Assembly: GCF_013387465.1 (NCBI RefSeq)
Contig: NZ_VYGV01000005.1
Coordinates: forward strand, 35,312 to 99,311
Direction of reading: 5' to 3'
From: Hydrogenophaga aromaticivorans
Lineage (GTDB): Bacteria; Pseudomonadota; Gammaproteobacteria; Burkholderiales; Burkholderiaceae_C
Length of the DNA: 64,000 nt
Notes under the pieces: model-generated
The model's database searches: none
The model's input: only the letters and a program-made list of their open reading frames with translations
Told to the model about the DNA's origin: nothing
Translations under genes and position numbers: made by a program
Shown: positions 42,372 to 51,033 of the stretch, one piece after another
How positions within the stretch are numbered: position 1 is the first letter of the stretch
How the letters are laid out: every line of letters begins with the position of its first letter

Positions 42372-43247
42372 TCACTTCGCAGCGACCACGGCCTTTTGTT
42401 GCTCGGTGACCCAGGCGGTGTACGCCTCGGCGCTCAGCACCTTGACGTGGATCGGCATGTAGGCGTGTTCCTTGCCACACAGCTCGGCACACTGACCATA
42501 GAAGTCACCGGTCTTCTCGGCGCGGAACCAGGTGTCGCGCACGAAGCCGGGGATGGCGTCCTGCTTGATGCCGAAGGCCGGCACCATGAAGGCGTGGATC
42601 ACGTCGTTGGCGGTGGTGATGATGCGGATTTTCTTGCCCACAGGCACCACGAGCGGGTTGTCCACCTTGAGCAGGTAGTCGTCCGTCGCAGGCGGGTTGC
42701 CACTGTTGGACATTTCGCGGTGGCTGTTGTCCAGCGTCGACAGGAACGAGATGCCTTCGCCTTCGCCCTTGATGTAGTCGTAACCCCACTTCCACTGCAT
42801 GCCTGTGGCCTTGATGGTCAGGTCGCTGTTGGTGGTGTCTTTCTGCGCCACCAGCACTTTGGTGGCGGGCAGCGCCATGCCGATCACGATCAGCAACGGA
42901 ATGATGGTCCAGCCCAGCTCCACCCAGATCGGCTCGGACAGCGCCTGCGCCTTGTGGCCCACCGACTTGCGGTGCTTGACGATGGAATAGAACATCACGC
43001 CGAACACGACCACGAAGATGACGGCACAGATGGCCATCATGAACCAGTGCAGCCAGTGCTGTTCTTCGGCGATCTTGGTGGCTGGCGGCGCAAAGTTGAG
43101 CTGGTTGACCGCCGGGCCGCCCGGCAGGTCGTTGACCGCATGTGCCGCCTCCATCACCCAGACGGCCGAGCCAAGGGCCATGGTCGCGGTCACCGACCGG
43201 AACCGGGACAGTGCGTTGCCGAGGAGCTTTCCTGCTTGATTGGTCAT
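42372..43247 (-). CDS. coxB: Cytochrome c oxidase subunit II
   Basis: 291 residues from ATG 43247; a GTG at 43253 would add two residues. A signal-like first segment, two spans (FMMAICAVIFVVVFGVMFYS and IIPLLIVIGMALPATKV) and a cupredoxin domain. CuA ligands are present: H in DVIHAFMVPAFG and CAELCGKEHAYM. The aromatic GMQWKWGYDY strip is the electron entry site. No fused cytochrome c. A perfect FNR box lies 30 bp upstream. Confidence 0.97.
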   Translation of the reverse strand: MTNQAGKLLGNALSRFRSVTATMALGSAVWVMEAAHAVNDLPGGPAVNQLNFAPPATKIAEEQHWLHWFMMAICAVIFVVVFGVMFYSIVKHRKSVGHKAQALSEPIWVELGWTIIPLLIVIGMALPATKVLVAQKDTTNSDLTIKATGMQWKWGYDYIKGEGEGISFLSTLDNSHREMSNSGNPPATDDYLLKVDNPLVVPVGKKIRIITTANDVIHAFMVPAFGIKQDAIPGFVRDTWFRAEKTGDFYGQCAELCGKEHAYMPIHVKVLSAEAYTAWVTEQQKAVVAAK

Positions 43248-43276
43248 TCTCACTTTTTCCGCCTCAAATATAAGTA

Positions 43277-43290
43277 TTGATTTATATCAA
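43277..43290. promoter_or_regulatory. FNR/ANR box upstream of coxB
   Basis: TTGAT-TTAT-ATCAA, a perfect match to the FNR consensus TTGAT-N4-ATCAA, 30 bp before the coxB start. Its closeness to the gene suggests it overlaps the promoter and mediates low-oxygen repression (inference). Confidence 0.75.
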
Positions 43291-43357
43291 TGCCAATTAG
43301 AACAAATTCCGTGCACCGCCCCACTCAGGGAATACCCAAACGCGCGACCCACACCTG

Positions 43358-43840
43358 TCAACCTTCTCTCAACGCCAGGGCGATTTCCCTGGCCAGCTCG
43401 GGCCTGAGGTCTGGCCGCAGGTAGCGGCCCACGTGAACCGCATGACCGCCCCCTCGAAGCTCGATCAACCCCTCTCGGCCCTGCCCGGTGTCGATCCGCA
43501 CGCCCTGGCTCACGAACTCACACCGCCGCGTCTCACCCGCCATCTCCAGCTCCACCACCAGGCGACCGTCCCGCAGGCTGATGCGCTCCCGGTCGGTGGC
43601 GTGGCGGGCAAACACCAGAAAGGCCGTGCCCACCGCCATCAGCTCCACCGCCGTGAACGGCAGCACCAGCGTGGCGCCCTGCGACCAGAAGAATCCGGCC
43701 ACACCGAGCGACACCCCGCACAAGCCCGCAAAAAACCAGCCCACCTGCTTCGGCGAGACCGAACAATTGCGCCGCAACAGCCAGAGCGTGCCCTCGGCAG
43801 ACACGGTTGCCCAGCGGAAGGGTGGGAGGGATGGACTCAT
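43358..43840 (-). CDS. DUF2244 membrane protein
   Basis: 160 residues with two adjacent spans (GWFFAGLCGVSLGVAGFFW and VLPFTAVELMAVGTAFLVF) followed by a soluble beta-rich domain; ISLRDGRLVVE and GRYLRPDLRPELAREI belong to DUF2244. These proteins are usually encoded just upstream of aa3 oxidase genes, as here. Function unknown. An FNR-like box lies 75 bp upstream. Confidence 0.9.
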   Translation of the reverse strand: MSPSLPPFRWATVSAEGTLWLLRRNCSVSPKQVGWFFAGLCGVSLGVAGFFWSQGATLVLPFTAVELMAVGTAFLVFARHATDRERISLRDGRLVVELEMAGETRRCEFVSQGVRIDTGQGREGLIELRGGGHAVHVGRYLRPDLRPELAREIALALREG

Positions 43841-43914
43841 CCTTGCCTCGTCAGACCGGGCCCTGCGCGGCCCGCAGACCGGATCAGCCTTGCGGAGAAA
43901 ACGCTCCGAAAGGT

Positions 43915-43928
43915 TTGATTTATGTCAA
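43915..43928. promoter_or_regulatory. FNR/ANR-like box upstream of DUF2244
   Basis: TTGAT-TTAT-GTCAA, one mismatch to the consensus, 75 bp before the DUF2244 start. The 198-bp gap it lies in also separates the methyltransferase end at 44039. Confidence 0.6.
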
Positions 43929-44038
43929 TTGTAGCGGCCGGACACCCCGGTTTTTCTGGCGCCGCGGCCAAATTCTGCCCGTCCGTGCCTGGTTTTCCAG
44001 ACCTTGCGACGACCCGGCAGACGATCCGGGAAGGCCTC

Positions 44039-45007
44039 TCAGCTGCGGCCGGCGCGCAGCATGGCGCGCATGTCCTCGACCGAAACCGACTGGGTGGGGC
44101 CCAGTGGCACACGGGGAGCGGGCTTGAAAGCGTGCCCGTAAATCACCTCGAAAGTGAGCAACAGGCGCCCATCGTCGGACCGTGGCAACCCGTCCTCGAT
44201 CGCCCGGCAAAGTTCGGCATGCCAGCCGCGGGAACGCAGGCCCTGGAAACGCCCGGCGCTGAGGTTGCGCCCGAGTTCGCGCAGATCGCGCAGCAGGGGC
44301 TCTGCGCCACTGTACGAGAGGTTGATGCGTTCCATGTCCATCACCGGCTCGGCAAACCCGCTGTGCACCAGCATGTCACCCCAGTCGTGCATGTCGGTGA
44401 ATGCATGCGCCGGATCGGGCCAGCCCGCCCGCGCGTACACCGCCCGCAGCTCGCGCAGCGTGTCCGGACCGAGGCAGGAAAACATCAGAAAACCATCGGT
44501 CTGGATCCGGCTGTGCCAGCGTTTCAGCAGGTCCAGGGGCTGGGGTTCGTGGTGCAGGGCCATGTTGGCCCAGAGCATCGCCACGCGCGTGTCGTCGGTC
44601 GCCGGCTGCGGGTTGAAGGCGCGGCGCCAGTGGGCCGGGTTCCAGGACCGTTTCGCCGGCTCCAGCGTGGCCTGCAGGGCCCGCTGAATGTGCCGCGACT
44701 CGACATGGCACTCGGCCAGGGGCAGCTGCTCGCGCAGGCGCCGGTGCGCCGTCAGGCCACCGTCGACCGGCTCCCAATGCAGCCAGCTTGCGGGGGCATT
44801 CCGGAACCACTTCAGCCGTTCCGACATGCGTGTGGCCACCTCTTCGTGCAGCCACGGGCTCTGGGTCCGCGGCTGATCGAGCCAGCGCGAGGCCGCGCGC
44901 GGATCCAATCCGGGCACGGCAGAAGCGGTTTCAGGTGTGGTTTTCAAGGGTCGTGGTGCTCGCTCGGGCGCGCGTATGCGGCGTCGGCGCCAGTATATTG
45001 GTCCCAT
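44039..45007 (-). CDS. BioC-like SAM-dependent methyltransferase
   Basis: 322 residues if started at ATG 45007, whose CATG is shared with the divergent comF start; a later start near 44947 is plausible because a 20-residue basic stretch precedes the conserved part. Blocks: DPRAASRWLDQPRTQSPWLH, VAMLWANMALHHEPQPLDLL (motif post-II) and GFLMFSCLGPDTLREL match BioC-type malonyl-ACP methyltransferases of beta-proteobacteria. The glycine-rich SAM loop is weak (WEPVDGG). It may start pimelate synthesis for biotin, but no bio gene is near. Confidence 0.75.
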   Translation of the reverse strand: MGPIYWRRRRIRAPERAPRPLKTTPETASAVPGLDPRAASRWLDQPRTQSPWLHEEVATRMSERLKWFRNAPASWLHWEPVDGGLTAHRRLREQLPLAECHVESRHIQRALQATLEPAKRSWNPAHWRRAFNPQPATDDTRVAMLWANMALHHEPQPLDLLKRWHSRIQTDGFLMFSCLGPDTLRELRAVYARAGWPDPAHAFTDMHDWGDMLVHSGFAEPVMDMERINLSYSGAEPLLRDLRELGRNLSAGRFQGLRSRGWHAELCRAIEDGLPRSDDGRLLLTFEVIYGHAFKPAPRVPLGPTQSVSVEDMRAMLRAGRS

Positions 45008-45743
45008 GTCCGGCCGCCACCCTCTGTACCAGCTCATGCAGCGCCTGCCCGGCACCTGTCAGGTGTGTGGCCGCTGGCCTTCGTTGCCGGTGTGCCCGGC
45101 CTGCGAAACACGCCACGCGCCGCCCGATCCCCGCTGCCCGACCTGCGCCCGGCGCCTGCCGCCAGGCTCCACGCACTGCGGCGCCTGCCTCTCACAGAGC
45201 GAGGGCTCGCACGCGCACAGCCTGCAGACCCTGGTGGCCGCGGTGGACTACGCCTACCCGTGGGACGGTCTGATCGCCCGCTTCAAGTTCCGGGGCGAGC
45301 CCGGCTGGGCGGGTCCACTCGCCGCCCTCATGCTGCGCCAGCCGGGGGTGGGCGAGCTGCTGCGCGCGTGCGATGTGGTGGTGCCGGTCCCGGTCACCGC
45401 GGCTCGACTGGCCGAGCGCGGCTACAACCAGGCGTGGGAACTGATCAAGGCCTTGCGTCGACAGGCGGCCGATACCCGGGCGCTGGCGCTGTCCGACGCC
45501 CTGGTGCGCATCGGCAACGCGCCCGACCAGCACCCGCTGCCCCGTGAACAGCGCCTGCGCAACCTGCAGGGCAGCTTTGTCACCCATCCGCACCACGTGG
45601 CCCGCCTGCAGAAAACCCACGTGCTCCTGGTGGACGACGTCAGCACCACCGGCACCACGCTCAACAGCGCCGCCCAGGCGCTGCTGAAGGCGGGCACCGG
45701 TCGTGTCAGCGCCCTGGTGCTGGCCCGAACCAGCGGCCACTGA
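45006..45743 (+). CDS. comF: ComF-type phosphoribosyltransferase-like protein
   Basis: 245 residues. N-terminal zinc-ribbon cysteines (CQVCGRW, CPAC, CPTC, CGAC) precede the double-wing motif YPWDGLIARFKFRGE and the PRPP-binding loop VLLVDDVSTTGTT. ComF proteins link to DNA uptake in competent bacteria and are widespread in others. Its start is back-to-back with the methyltransferase. Confidence 0.92.
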   Translation: MSGRHPLYQLMQRLPGTCQVCGRWPSLPVCPACETRHAPPDPRCPTCARRLPPGSTHCGACLSQSEGSHAHSLQTLVAAVDYAYPWDGLIARFKFRGEPGWAGPLAALMLRQPGVGELLRACDVVVPVPVTAARLAERGYNQAWELIKALRRQAADTRALALSDALVRIGNAPDQHPLPREQRLRNLQGSFVTHPHHVARLQKTHVLLVDDVSTTGTTLNSAAQALLKAGTGRVSALVLARTSGH

Positions 45744-45916
45744 ATCTCACCGGCTTCTGATCAAAAGCAGGGACGGTTGCGATGGGCAACCAGGGACGGC
45801 GCGGTGCAACGGGAACACGCCGAATTGCGCTTATCATCGCGGCCAAGCAGGGAGCACACAAGGTCAGGCCAACGGCCCGACACCTTGCGCGCGCCACAGC
45901 ACCTTGACCTGTCTTC

Positions 45917-46390
45917 ATGTTCCACATCGTTCTCGTTGCGCCCGAAATTCCACCCAACACGGGGAATGTCATTCGGCTCAGCGCCAACACGGGTTGCACA
46001 CTGCACCTGATCGAGCCCCTGGGCTTTTCGATGGACGACAAGCAGATGCGGCGAGCGGGACTCGACTACCACGAGTACACACAGGTCCGTCGCCATGCAG
46101 ACTGGGCCCGCTTTCTCGAATCCGAACAACCCGACCCGCAGCGCCTGTTTGCCTGCACCACCCGCAGCAGCCGCAGCGTGTACGACAACCGCTTCCAGCC
46201 CGGCGACTGGCTGGTCTTCGGCTCGGAAACACAGGGCCTGCCCGAAGCGGTGCGGTCGCAGTTTCCCGACAGCCAGCGTTTGCGCCTGCCCATGATCGAA
46301 GGCCAGCGCAGCCTGAACCTGTCCAACTCGGTGGCGGTGGTTGTTTACGAAGCCTGGCGCCAGCAGGACTTCGGGACCACACGTCTGTGA
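45917..46390 (+). CDS. trmL: tRNA (cytidine/uridine-34-2'-O)-methyltransferase
   Basis: 157 residues, SPOUT fold. Typical blocks: IVLVAPEIPPNTGNVIRLSA, GFSMDDKQMRRAGLDYHE, LVFGSETQGLPE and RSLNLSNSVAVVVYEAWRQ. It methylates the wobble ribose of tRNA-Leu. The length equals E. coli TrmL. Confidence 0.95.
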   Translation: MFHIVLVAPEIPPNTGNVIRLSANTGCTLHLIEPLGFSMDDKQMRRAGLDYHEYTQVRRHADWARFLESEQPDPQRLFACTTRSSRSVYDNRFQPGDWLVFGSETQGLPEAVRSQFPDSQRLRLPMIEGQRSLNLSNSVAVVVYEAWRQQDFGTTRL

Positions 46391-46535
46391 AAACCGTCAC
46401 TTTGGCAATGGGGAGCCACACCCACACCGGCACCCAGGGTTCCAACACAATAACGAGCTTCCTTTGCCCGCGCCGAGCGAGACCCGCCGCCGCACCACCT
46501 GTCCCTGCGCCCCACCAGGTCGCCCGGAGGCCCGC

Positions 46536-46859
46536 TTGATTCCCACCATCGCCCGCATCATCAGGGGGACGCTCAGCCCGCGCTCGACCGCGCGCAAGAC
46601 GCCCAGCCTGAAAGACATTCAAGTCATTCGCAACGCCCTGCTTCAAAGCGTGGAGGATTGCGACAGCGCGCCCGCGCAACGCCTGCGCCACAAAATCGCC
46701 GCCACCCAGACCGCCAAGGAACTCTGGATGTTGCGCAACGACGCCTACCAGCTGATTTCGCAACAACACAGCCAGAGCGCGGCGGCAGCCCGCATCAACG
46801 ACCTCATCTCGGCTTTCGAAGGCTGGCTCGAACCGAGCCAGCTGGTGCGCATCAAATAG
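46536..46859 (+). CDS. Small helical protein with TTG start, unknown function
   Basis: 107 residues; the TTG at 46536 has GGAGG 6 nt upstream and no ATG fits. It is helical, basic at the N-terminus (IPTIARIIRGTLSPRSTARK) and contains NALLQSVEDCDSAPAQRLRHK and LWMLRNDAYQLISQQHSQ. I do not recognise a family, but codon use matches the neighbours. It may be a regulatory or ribosome-related small protein. Confidence 0.65.
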   Translation: MIPTIARIIRGTLSPRSTARKTPSLKDIQVIRNALLQSVEDCDSAPAQRLRHKIAATQTAKELWMLRNDAYQLISQQHSQSAAAARINDLISAFEGWLEPSQLVRIK

Positions 46860-46979
46860 CCGCGCGCTCGTGGCGCACACCGTTTGCATTCAAAGTGAGA
46901 ACAAGGCGCGAAGCCGCAGACAGTGCTTTGGCATGGCCAGGCTGCGCAAGGCCGTTATCGCTTTGAAGGCCAATCGGTA

Positions 46980-47435
46980 TCAGGGATAGCGCCGCACCAG
47001 CGACTCGGCCACACACACCGGCTTGTCCGAGCCCTCGCGTTCGACCGCCACCGACCACAGCATCTGCAGACCGTCGCGCTCGATCGGCTCCGCGCTGAGC
47101 AGCGTCAGGTGCCCGCGCAGACGGCTGCCCACCGGCACCGGCGCCGTGAAACGCACCTTGTTGAGCCCGTAGTTCACGCCCACGCCAGCCTGCCGTATCT
47201 CGAAGGACGAGTCGAAAAACACCGGCAGAAGTGACAGCGTGAGAAAGCCGTGTGCAATCGGCGCACCAAAAGGACCGGCGCGGGCCCGCTCCACATCCAC
47301 GTGGATCCACTGGTGGTCCCCGGTGGCTTCGGCAAACCGGTTGACCTGCTCCTGGGTGATGGTGACCCAGTCGCTCACGGCCACTTCCTGGCCCACACAC
47401 GCGGCCAGATCGGCCAGGGTTTCAAAGGTTTTCAT
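46980..47435 (-). CDS. MaoC-family (R)-enoyl-CoA hydratase-like protein
   Basis: 151 residues from ATG 47435. The hydratase-2 motif is complete: FAEATGDHQWIHVDVERA ... GAPIAHGFLTLSLLP, with the catalytic Asp and His. A single hot-dog domain; acts on a 2-enoyl-CoA in lipid or PHA metabolism. It stands alone. Confidence 0.92.
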   Translation of the reverse strand: MKTFETLADLAACVGQEVAVSDWVTITQEQVNRFAEATGDHQWIHVDVERARAGPFGAPIAHGFLTLSLLPVFFDSSFEIRQAGVGVNYGLNKVRFTAPVPVGSRLRGHLTLLSAEPIERDGLQMLWSVAVEREGSDKPVCVAESLVRRYP

Positions 47436-47552
47436 GGCCGCGACTCTAGTCGGCCAACCCTGCTGCGGGTGTCGGCCGCGCGACAAGCTACCGCCGTGGA
47501 TATCTGTTTTCAATGGCGCCGGAGCGCCACACCGATGCATGAAGGGGTGCAG

Positions 47553-47630
47553 CCCAGGGCACCGCCGGGCCGGCTTTGCCGGACGGCCAGTGCCGCCCCC
47601 TTGAGGGGGTCGCGCGCAGCGCGGCGGGGG
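47553..47630. repeat. Dispersed intergenic repeat, copy C
   Basis: CACCGCCGGGCCGGCTTTGC stem, then CCCCCTTGAGGGGG and TCGCGCGCAGCGCGGCGGGG exactly as in copy A. It ends 5 bp from the ParA-like stop codon. Confidence 0.85.
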
Positions 47631-47634
47631 TGTT

Positions 47635-48252
47635 TCAACTGTTCAACCAGTCGCAGATGCCCTGCCACTGCTGCAGGTCCTTCTCGACCCGGCTCGGCGA
47701 GACATCGAACACCGTGAGCCCGCGCGCGGCAAGGTGGATGTAGTTCTGCGTGTCGCGCAGGTAGCCCAGCACCGGCAGGCCGAGGCTGTCGACGAACTCG
47801 TGCAGCTTGTCGGCGGCGATGGTGCGCGCATCGACCCGCATGCCGACGATGCCGATGTCGAGCTGGTCGGCGTGGCGCGTCTCAGCCAGCTCGTCGAGAA
47901 ACGCCCGGGTCGCGTAGATGTCAAAAATGCTGGGCTGCAGCGGCACCAGCACCTTGTCGGCCAGCTTGAGCACGTCCTTGAAGCGCCAGCCGTGCAGGCC
48001 AGCCGGGGTGTCGAGCACCACGTGCGAGGCGTCGCGCGGCGGGCGGGCGATCAGGTCGTGCGAGATGGCCCAGGTGGCGATCGGGCGGGCCGCCTCGGGC
48101 CGCAGCTTGAGCCAGAGCGCGGAGGACTGCTGGCGGTCCGCATCGCCGAGCATGACGCTGTGTCCCTGACTGGCGAAATAACCGGCCACGTTGGTGGACA
48201 GCGTGGACTTGCCCACGCCACCCTTGGGATTCGCAACCACCACGACCGGCAT
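47635..48252 (-). CDS. ParA/MinD-type ATPase, orphan
   Basis: 205 residues. The deviant Walker A PKGGVGKST at 9-17, a short DADRQQSSALWL after the second strand and VVLDTPAGL. No ParB gene is adjacent and the gene is short, as in orphan ParA proteins that place large complexes or plasmid-like islands. The bound cargo is unknown. Confidence 0.87.
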   Translation of the reverse strand: MPVVVVANPKGGVGKSTLSTNVAGYFASQGHSVMLGDADRQQSSALWLKLRPEAARPIATWAISHDLIARPPRDASHVVLDTPAGLHGWRFKDVLKLADKVLVPLQPSIFDIYATRAFLDELAETRHADQLDIGIVGMRVDARTIAADKLHEFVDSLGLPVLGYLRDTQNYIHLAARGLTVFDVSPSRVEKDLQQWQGICDWLNS

Positions 48253-48301
48253 ACCGACCTCCTCGTTGTCTAAAAACTGGGTCTATGTTATCGCCACGCC
48301 T

Positions 48302-49051
48302 TCAGCGCCAGGCGTCCCACACGAGCTTGACGCCGGTGAGGAACATGCCGGTGTAGACCAGCCGATAGAACAGCAGCGGCTGGATGCGGTGCGCAATGCG
48401 CACCCCCACCCAGACCCCGATCGGCGCAAACGGCAGCAGCGCCAGCGAGGTCAGCATGTTGCGCAGGTCCAGCAGGCCCAGCCAGGCGTAGGGAATCCAC
48501 TTCGAAAGGTTGATGAAGAAAAAGAAGAACGCCATGGTGCCGGTGAACAGCACCGGCGAGAGCCGCAACGGGATCACATAGGCGTTGATCGGGGGACCGC
48601 CCGCGTGAGCAATGAAGCTGGTGAAACCGGAGGTGGCCGTCAGGAGGGCGCCCACCCATTGGGGTGGCGGCGGGCTGTCGGCCCTGGGCGGGAACAGCAG
48701 GCGCTGGGCCAGGAACAGCAGGGTGAAGCCGCCCACGATGCCGGCCACCACCTGGGCGTCCAGCACCTTGAACAGCAGCGCACCGATCACGATGCCGAGC
48801 AGGCCAAAGGGCAGCAGAAAACGCAGCAAGCGGCGATCCACGTTCTTTCGAAACGCCGCCATGCCCAGCAGGTCCATCACCAGCAACACCGGCATCAGGA
48901 TCGCCGCCGCCTGCGGCACCGTGACCGCCAGCGCCATCATGGGCACGGCGAGCGAGCCGAAGCCGGCGCCAAAGCCGCTCTTGCTCACCCCCAGCAGCAG
49001 CACCGCAGGGATCGCCACGGCGTAGAAGAAGGGATCGGTGATCAGGGGCAT
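48302..49051 (-). CDS. TauE/SafE (TSUP) family permease
   Basis: 249 residues, about eight spans in two repeats, with VSKSGFGAGFGSLAVPMMAL as the repeat motif near the start and GFTSFIAHAGGPPINAY as the second repeat motif. Exports sulfite or organosulfonates or imports such anions; substrate unknown. It is divergent from the TRIC gene by 20 bp. Confidence 0.9.
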   Translation of the reverse strand: MPLITDPFFYAVAIPAVLLLGVSKSGFGAGFGSLAVPMMALAVTVPQAAAILMPVLLVMDLLGMAAFRKNVDRRLLRFLLPFGLLGIVIGALLFKVLDAQVVAGIVGGFTLLFLAQRLLFPPRADSPPPPQWVGALLTATSGFTSFIAHAGGPPINAYVIPLRLSPVLFTGTMAFFFFFINLSKWIPYAWLGLLDLRNMLTSLALLPFAPIGVWVGVRIAHRIQPLLFYRLVYTGMFLTGVKLVWDAWR

Positions 49052-49071
49052 GGGGCGACGACAATCCGGCG

Positions 49072-49710
49072 ATGCACAACGTTCAATTCTGGGGCGAAAC
49101 CCTGCGCCTGCTGGTGGAGCTGGCGGCCACGGCCGCGTTCGCGCTGTCGGGCATCATGGAAGGCGCCCGCAAGCGGCTCGACGCGGTCGGCGTGTGTGTG
49201 GTGGGCTTCCTTACCGCGTTCGGCGGCGGCACGCTGCGCGACCTGCTGCTGGACCAGCGGCCGTTTTTCTGGGTGCGCCATGTGGAGATGTTGTGGGGGG
49301 TGCTGGCCCTGTGCGTGCTGGCCATGCTGTTTTTGCGGGTGCGCCATTTTGCCCTGACCGAAAAGGCCATCCAGTGGCCCGACGCGCTGGGCCTGGGCCT
49401 GTTCGCCGCCACCGGCGTGCACCAGGCGCTGCTGCTGGAACTGCCCGCGCTGGTGGCCGTGCTCATGGGCCTGATCACGGGCGTATTCGGCGGTGTGCTG
49501 CGCGACGTGGTGTGCAATGAAATCCCGACCGCTTTCCACGACCACCGCCCCTACGCGGTGTGCGCTTTCGTGGGTGGCTGGGTGTATGTGGGCCTGTGGC
49601 AGATGGACGCGCCCGGCTGGCTGGCGCTGGTCGCCTGCGTGGCCGTCACGGCCGGGCTGCGGGCGCTGGCGCTGTGGCGCAACTGGCAGCTGCCGGCCTG
49701 GAGGCATTGA
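49072..49710 (+). CDS. TRIC-type cation channel (UPF0126, YadS-like)
   Basis: 212 residues, seven spans in two repeats. Glycine motifs: GFLTAFGGGTLRDLLL and GVFGGVLRDVVCNEIPT are the double UPF0126 signature. Bacterial homologues are trimeric K+ channels. The 43-bp gap to the next gene carries a short relic of the dispersed repeat (about 49711-49741). Confidence 0.93.
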   Translation: MHNVQFWGETLRLLVELAATAAFALSGIMEGARKRLDAVGVCVVGFLTAFGGGTLRDLLLDQRPFFWVRHVEMLWGVLALCVLAMLFLRVRHFALTEKAIQWPDALGLGLFAATGVHQALLLELPALVAVLMGLITGVFGGVLRDVVCNEIPTAFHDHRPYAVCAFVGGWVYVGLWQMDAPGWLALVACVAVTAGLRALALWRNWQLPAWRH

Positions 49711-49753
49711 CTGGGCACCCCCCTTCGCTGCTTCGCGTGCCCGACCCTGGACT

Positions 49754-50956
49754 TCAGACCCGTTCGATGATCAGCGCAATGCCCTGCCCCACCCCGATGC
49801 ACATGGTGCACAGCGCGTAGCGCCCGCTGGTGGCGTGCAGGCGGTTGACCGCCGTGGTGGCCAGCCTTGCACCGCTGGCGCCCAGCGGGTGGCCCAGCGC
49901 GATGGCGCCGCCCCAGGCGTTGACGCGTTCATCGTCGTCCTGCAGACCCAGGGTGCGCAGCACCGCCAGGCCTTGCGCGGCGAAGGCTTCATTGAGTTCG
50001 ATCACGTCGAGCTGCTCCAGCGTCAGGCCCGTGAGCGCCAGCACCTTCTGCGTCGCCGGCGCCGGGCCGATGCCCATGATGCGCGGGGCCACGCCGGCCG
50101 TGGCCATGCCGACGATGCGGGCCTTCGGTGTGAGTCCGTTCTTGGCGGCGGTGGCTTCGTCGGCCAGCAGCAGTGCGCAGGCGCCGTCGTTCACGCCGCT
50201 GGCGTTGCCGGCGGTCACGGTGCCGTCGGGCCGCACCACGCCCTTGAGCTTGGCGAGTGTTTCGAGGCTGGTTTCGCGCGGGTGTTCGTCGGTGTCCACG
50301 ACAATGGCGTCGCCCTTTTTCTGCGGGATGCTCACGGCGCAGATCTCGCGCGCCAGGTGCCCGGCTTTGATCGCGGCCACGGCTTTCATCTGGCTGGCCA
50401 ACGCCATGCGGTCCTGGGCTTCGCGTTCGATGCCGTAGTCGGTGGCCACGTTCTCTGCCGTTTCGGGCATGGAGTCCACCCCGTACTGGGCTTTCATCAG
50501 CTTGTTGACGAAGCGCCAGCCGATGGTGGTGTCGTAGACGGCGTTGTTGCGGCTGAAAGCGCTCTCGGCTTTGGGCATGACGAAGGGCGCTCGGCTCATG
50601 CTCTCCACACCGCCGGCGATCATGAGGCCGGCTTCGCCGCTCTTGATGGCGCGCGCGGCCGTGCCCACGGCGTCCAGGCCGGAGCCGCACAGGCGGTTGA
50701 TGGTGGCGCCCGGCACCTCCAGCGGCAGGCCGGCCAGCAGGCTGCTCATGTGGGCCACGTTGCGGTTGTCTTCACCGGCCTGGTTGGCGCAGCCGAAGAG
50801 CACGTCGGTGATGGCGGCCCAGTCGACGTTCGGGTTGCGCATCATCAGGGCGCGCAGCGGGATGGCGCCGAGGTCGTCGGTGCGCACGCTGGAGAGTGCG
50901 CCGCCGTAGCGGCCGAAGGGGGTGCGGATGGCGTCGCAGATGAAGGCCTGGGTCAT
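49754..50956 (-). CDS. pcaF: Acetyl-CoA acyltransferase, probably 3-oxoadipyl-CoA thiolase
   Basis: 400 residues. Catalytic C90 in TINRLCGSGLDAV, the GHPLGASGAR histidine and the second cysteine in CTMCIGVGQG. The N-terminus (AFICDAIRTPFGRYGGALSS, FGCANQAGEDNRNVAHMS) is that of PcaF/PaaJ thiolases. It cuts 3-oxoadipyl-CoA to succinyl-CoA and acetyl-CoA. No other pca or paa gene is near, so the substrate call is tentative. Confidence 0.87.
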   Translation of the reverse strand: MTQAFICDAIRTPFGRYGGALSSVRTDDLGAIPLRALMMRNPNVDWAAITDVLFGCANQAGEDNRNVAHMSSLLAGLPLEVPGATINRLCGSGLDAVGTAARAIKSGEAGLMIAGGVESMSRAPFVMPKAESAFSRNNAVYDTTIGWRFVNKLMKAQYGVDSMPETAENVATDYGIEREAQDRMALASQMKAVAAIKAGHLAREICAVSIPQKKGDAIVVDTDEHPRETSLETLAKLKGVVRPDGTVTAGNASGVNDGACALLLADEATAAKNGLTPKARIVGMATAGVAPRIMGIGPAPATQKVLALTGLTLEQLDVIELNEAFAAQGLAVLRTLGLQDDDERVNAWGGAIALGHPLGASGARLATTAVNRLHATSGRYALCTMCIGVGQGIALIIERV

Positions 50957-51033
50957 GTTGTGTCTCCTGAACAGTGGGCACCACTGTACCCAAGCGGGTC
51001 ACGGGGTGTCGTTGCTTGCGGGACAATGCCCCC

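Noticed and set aside
49754..50956. Catabolic operon around the thiolase
   Set aside because: Neighbours on both sides are unrelated (TRIC channel, DUF1841); no other beta-ketoadipate or phenylacetate gene is in the window.
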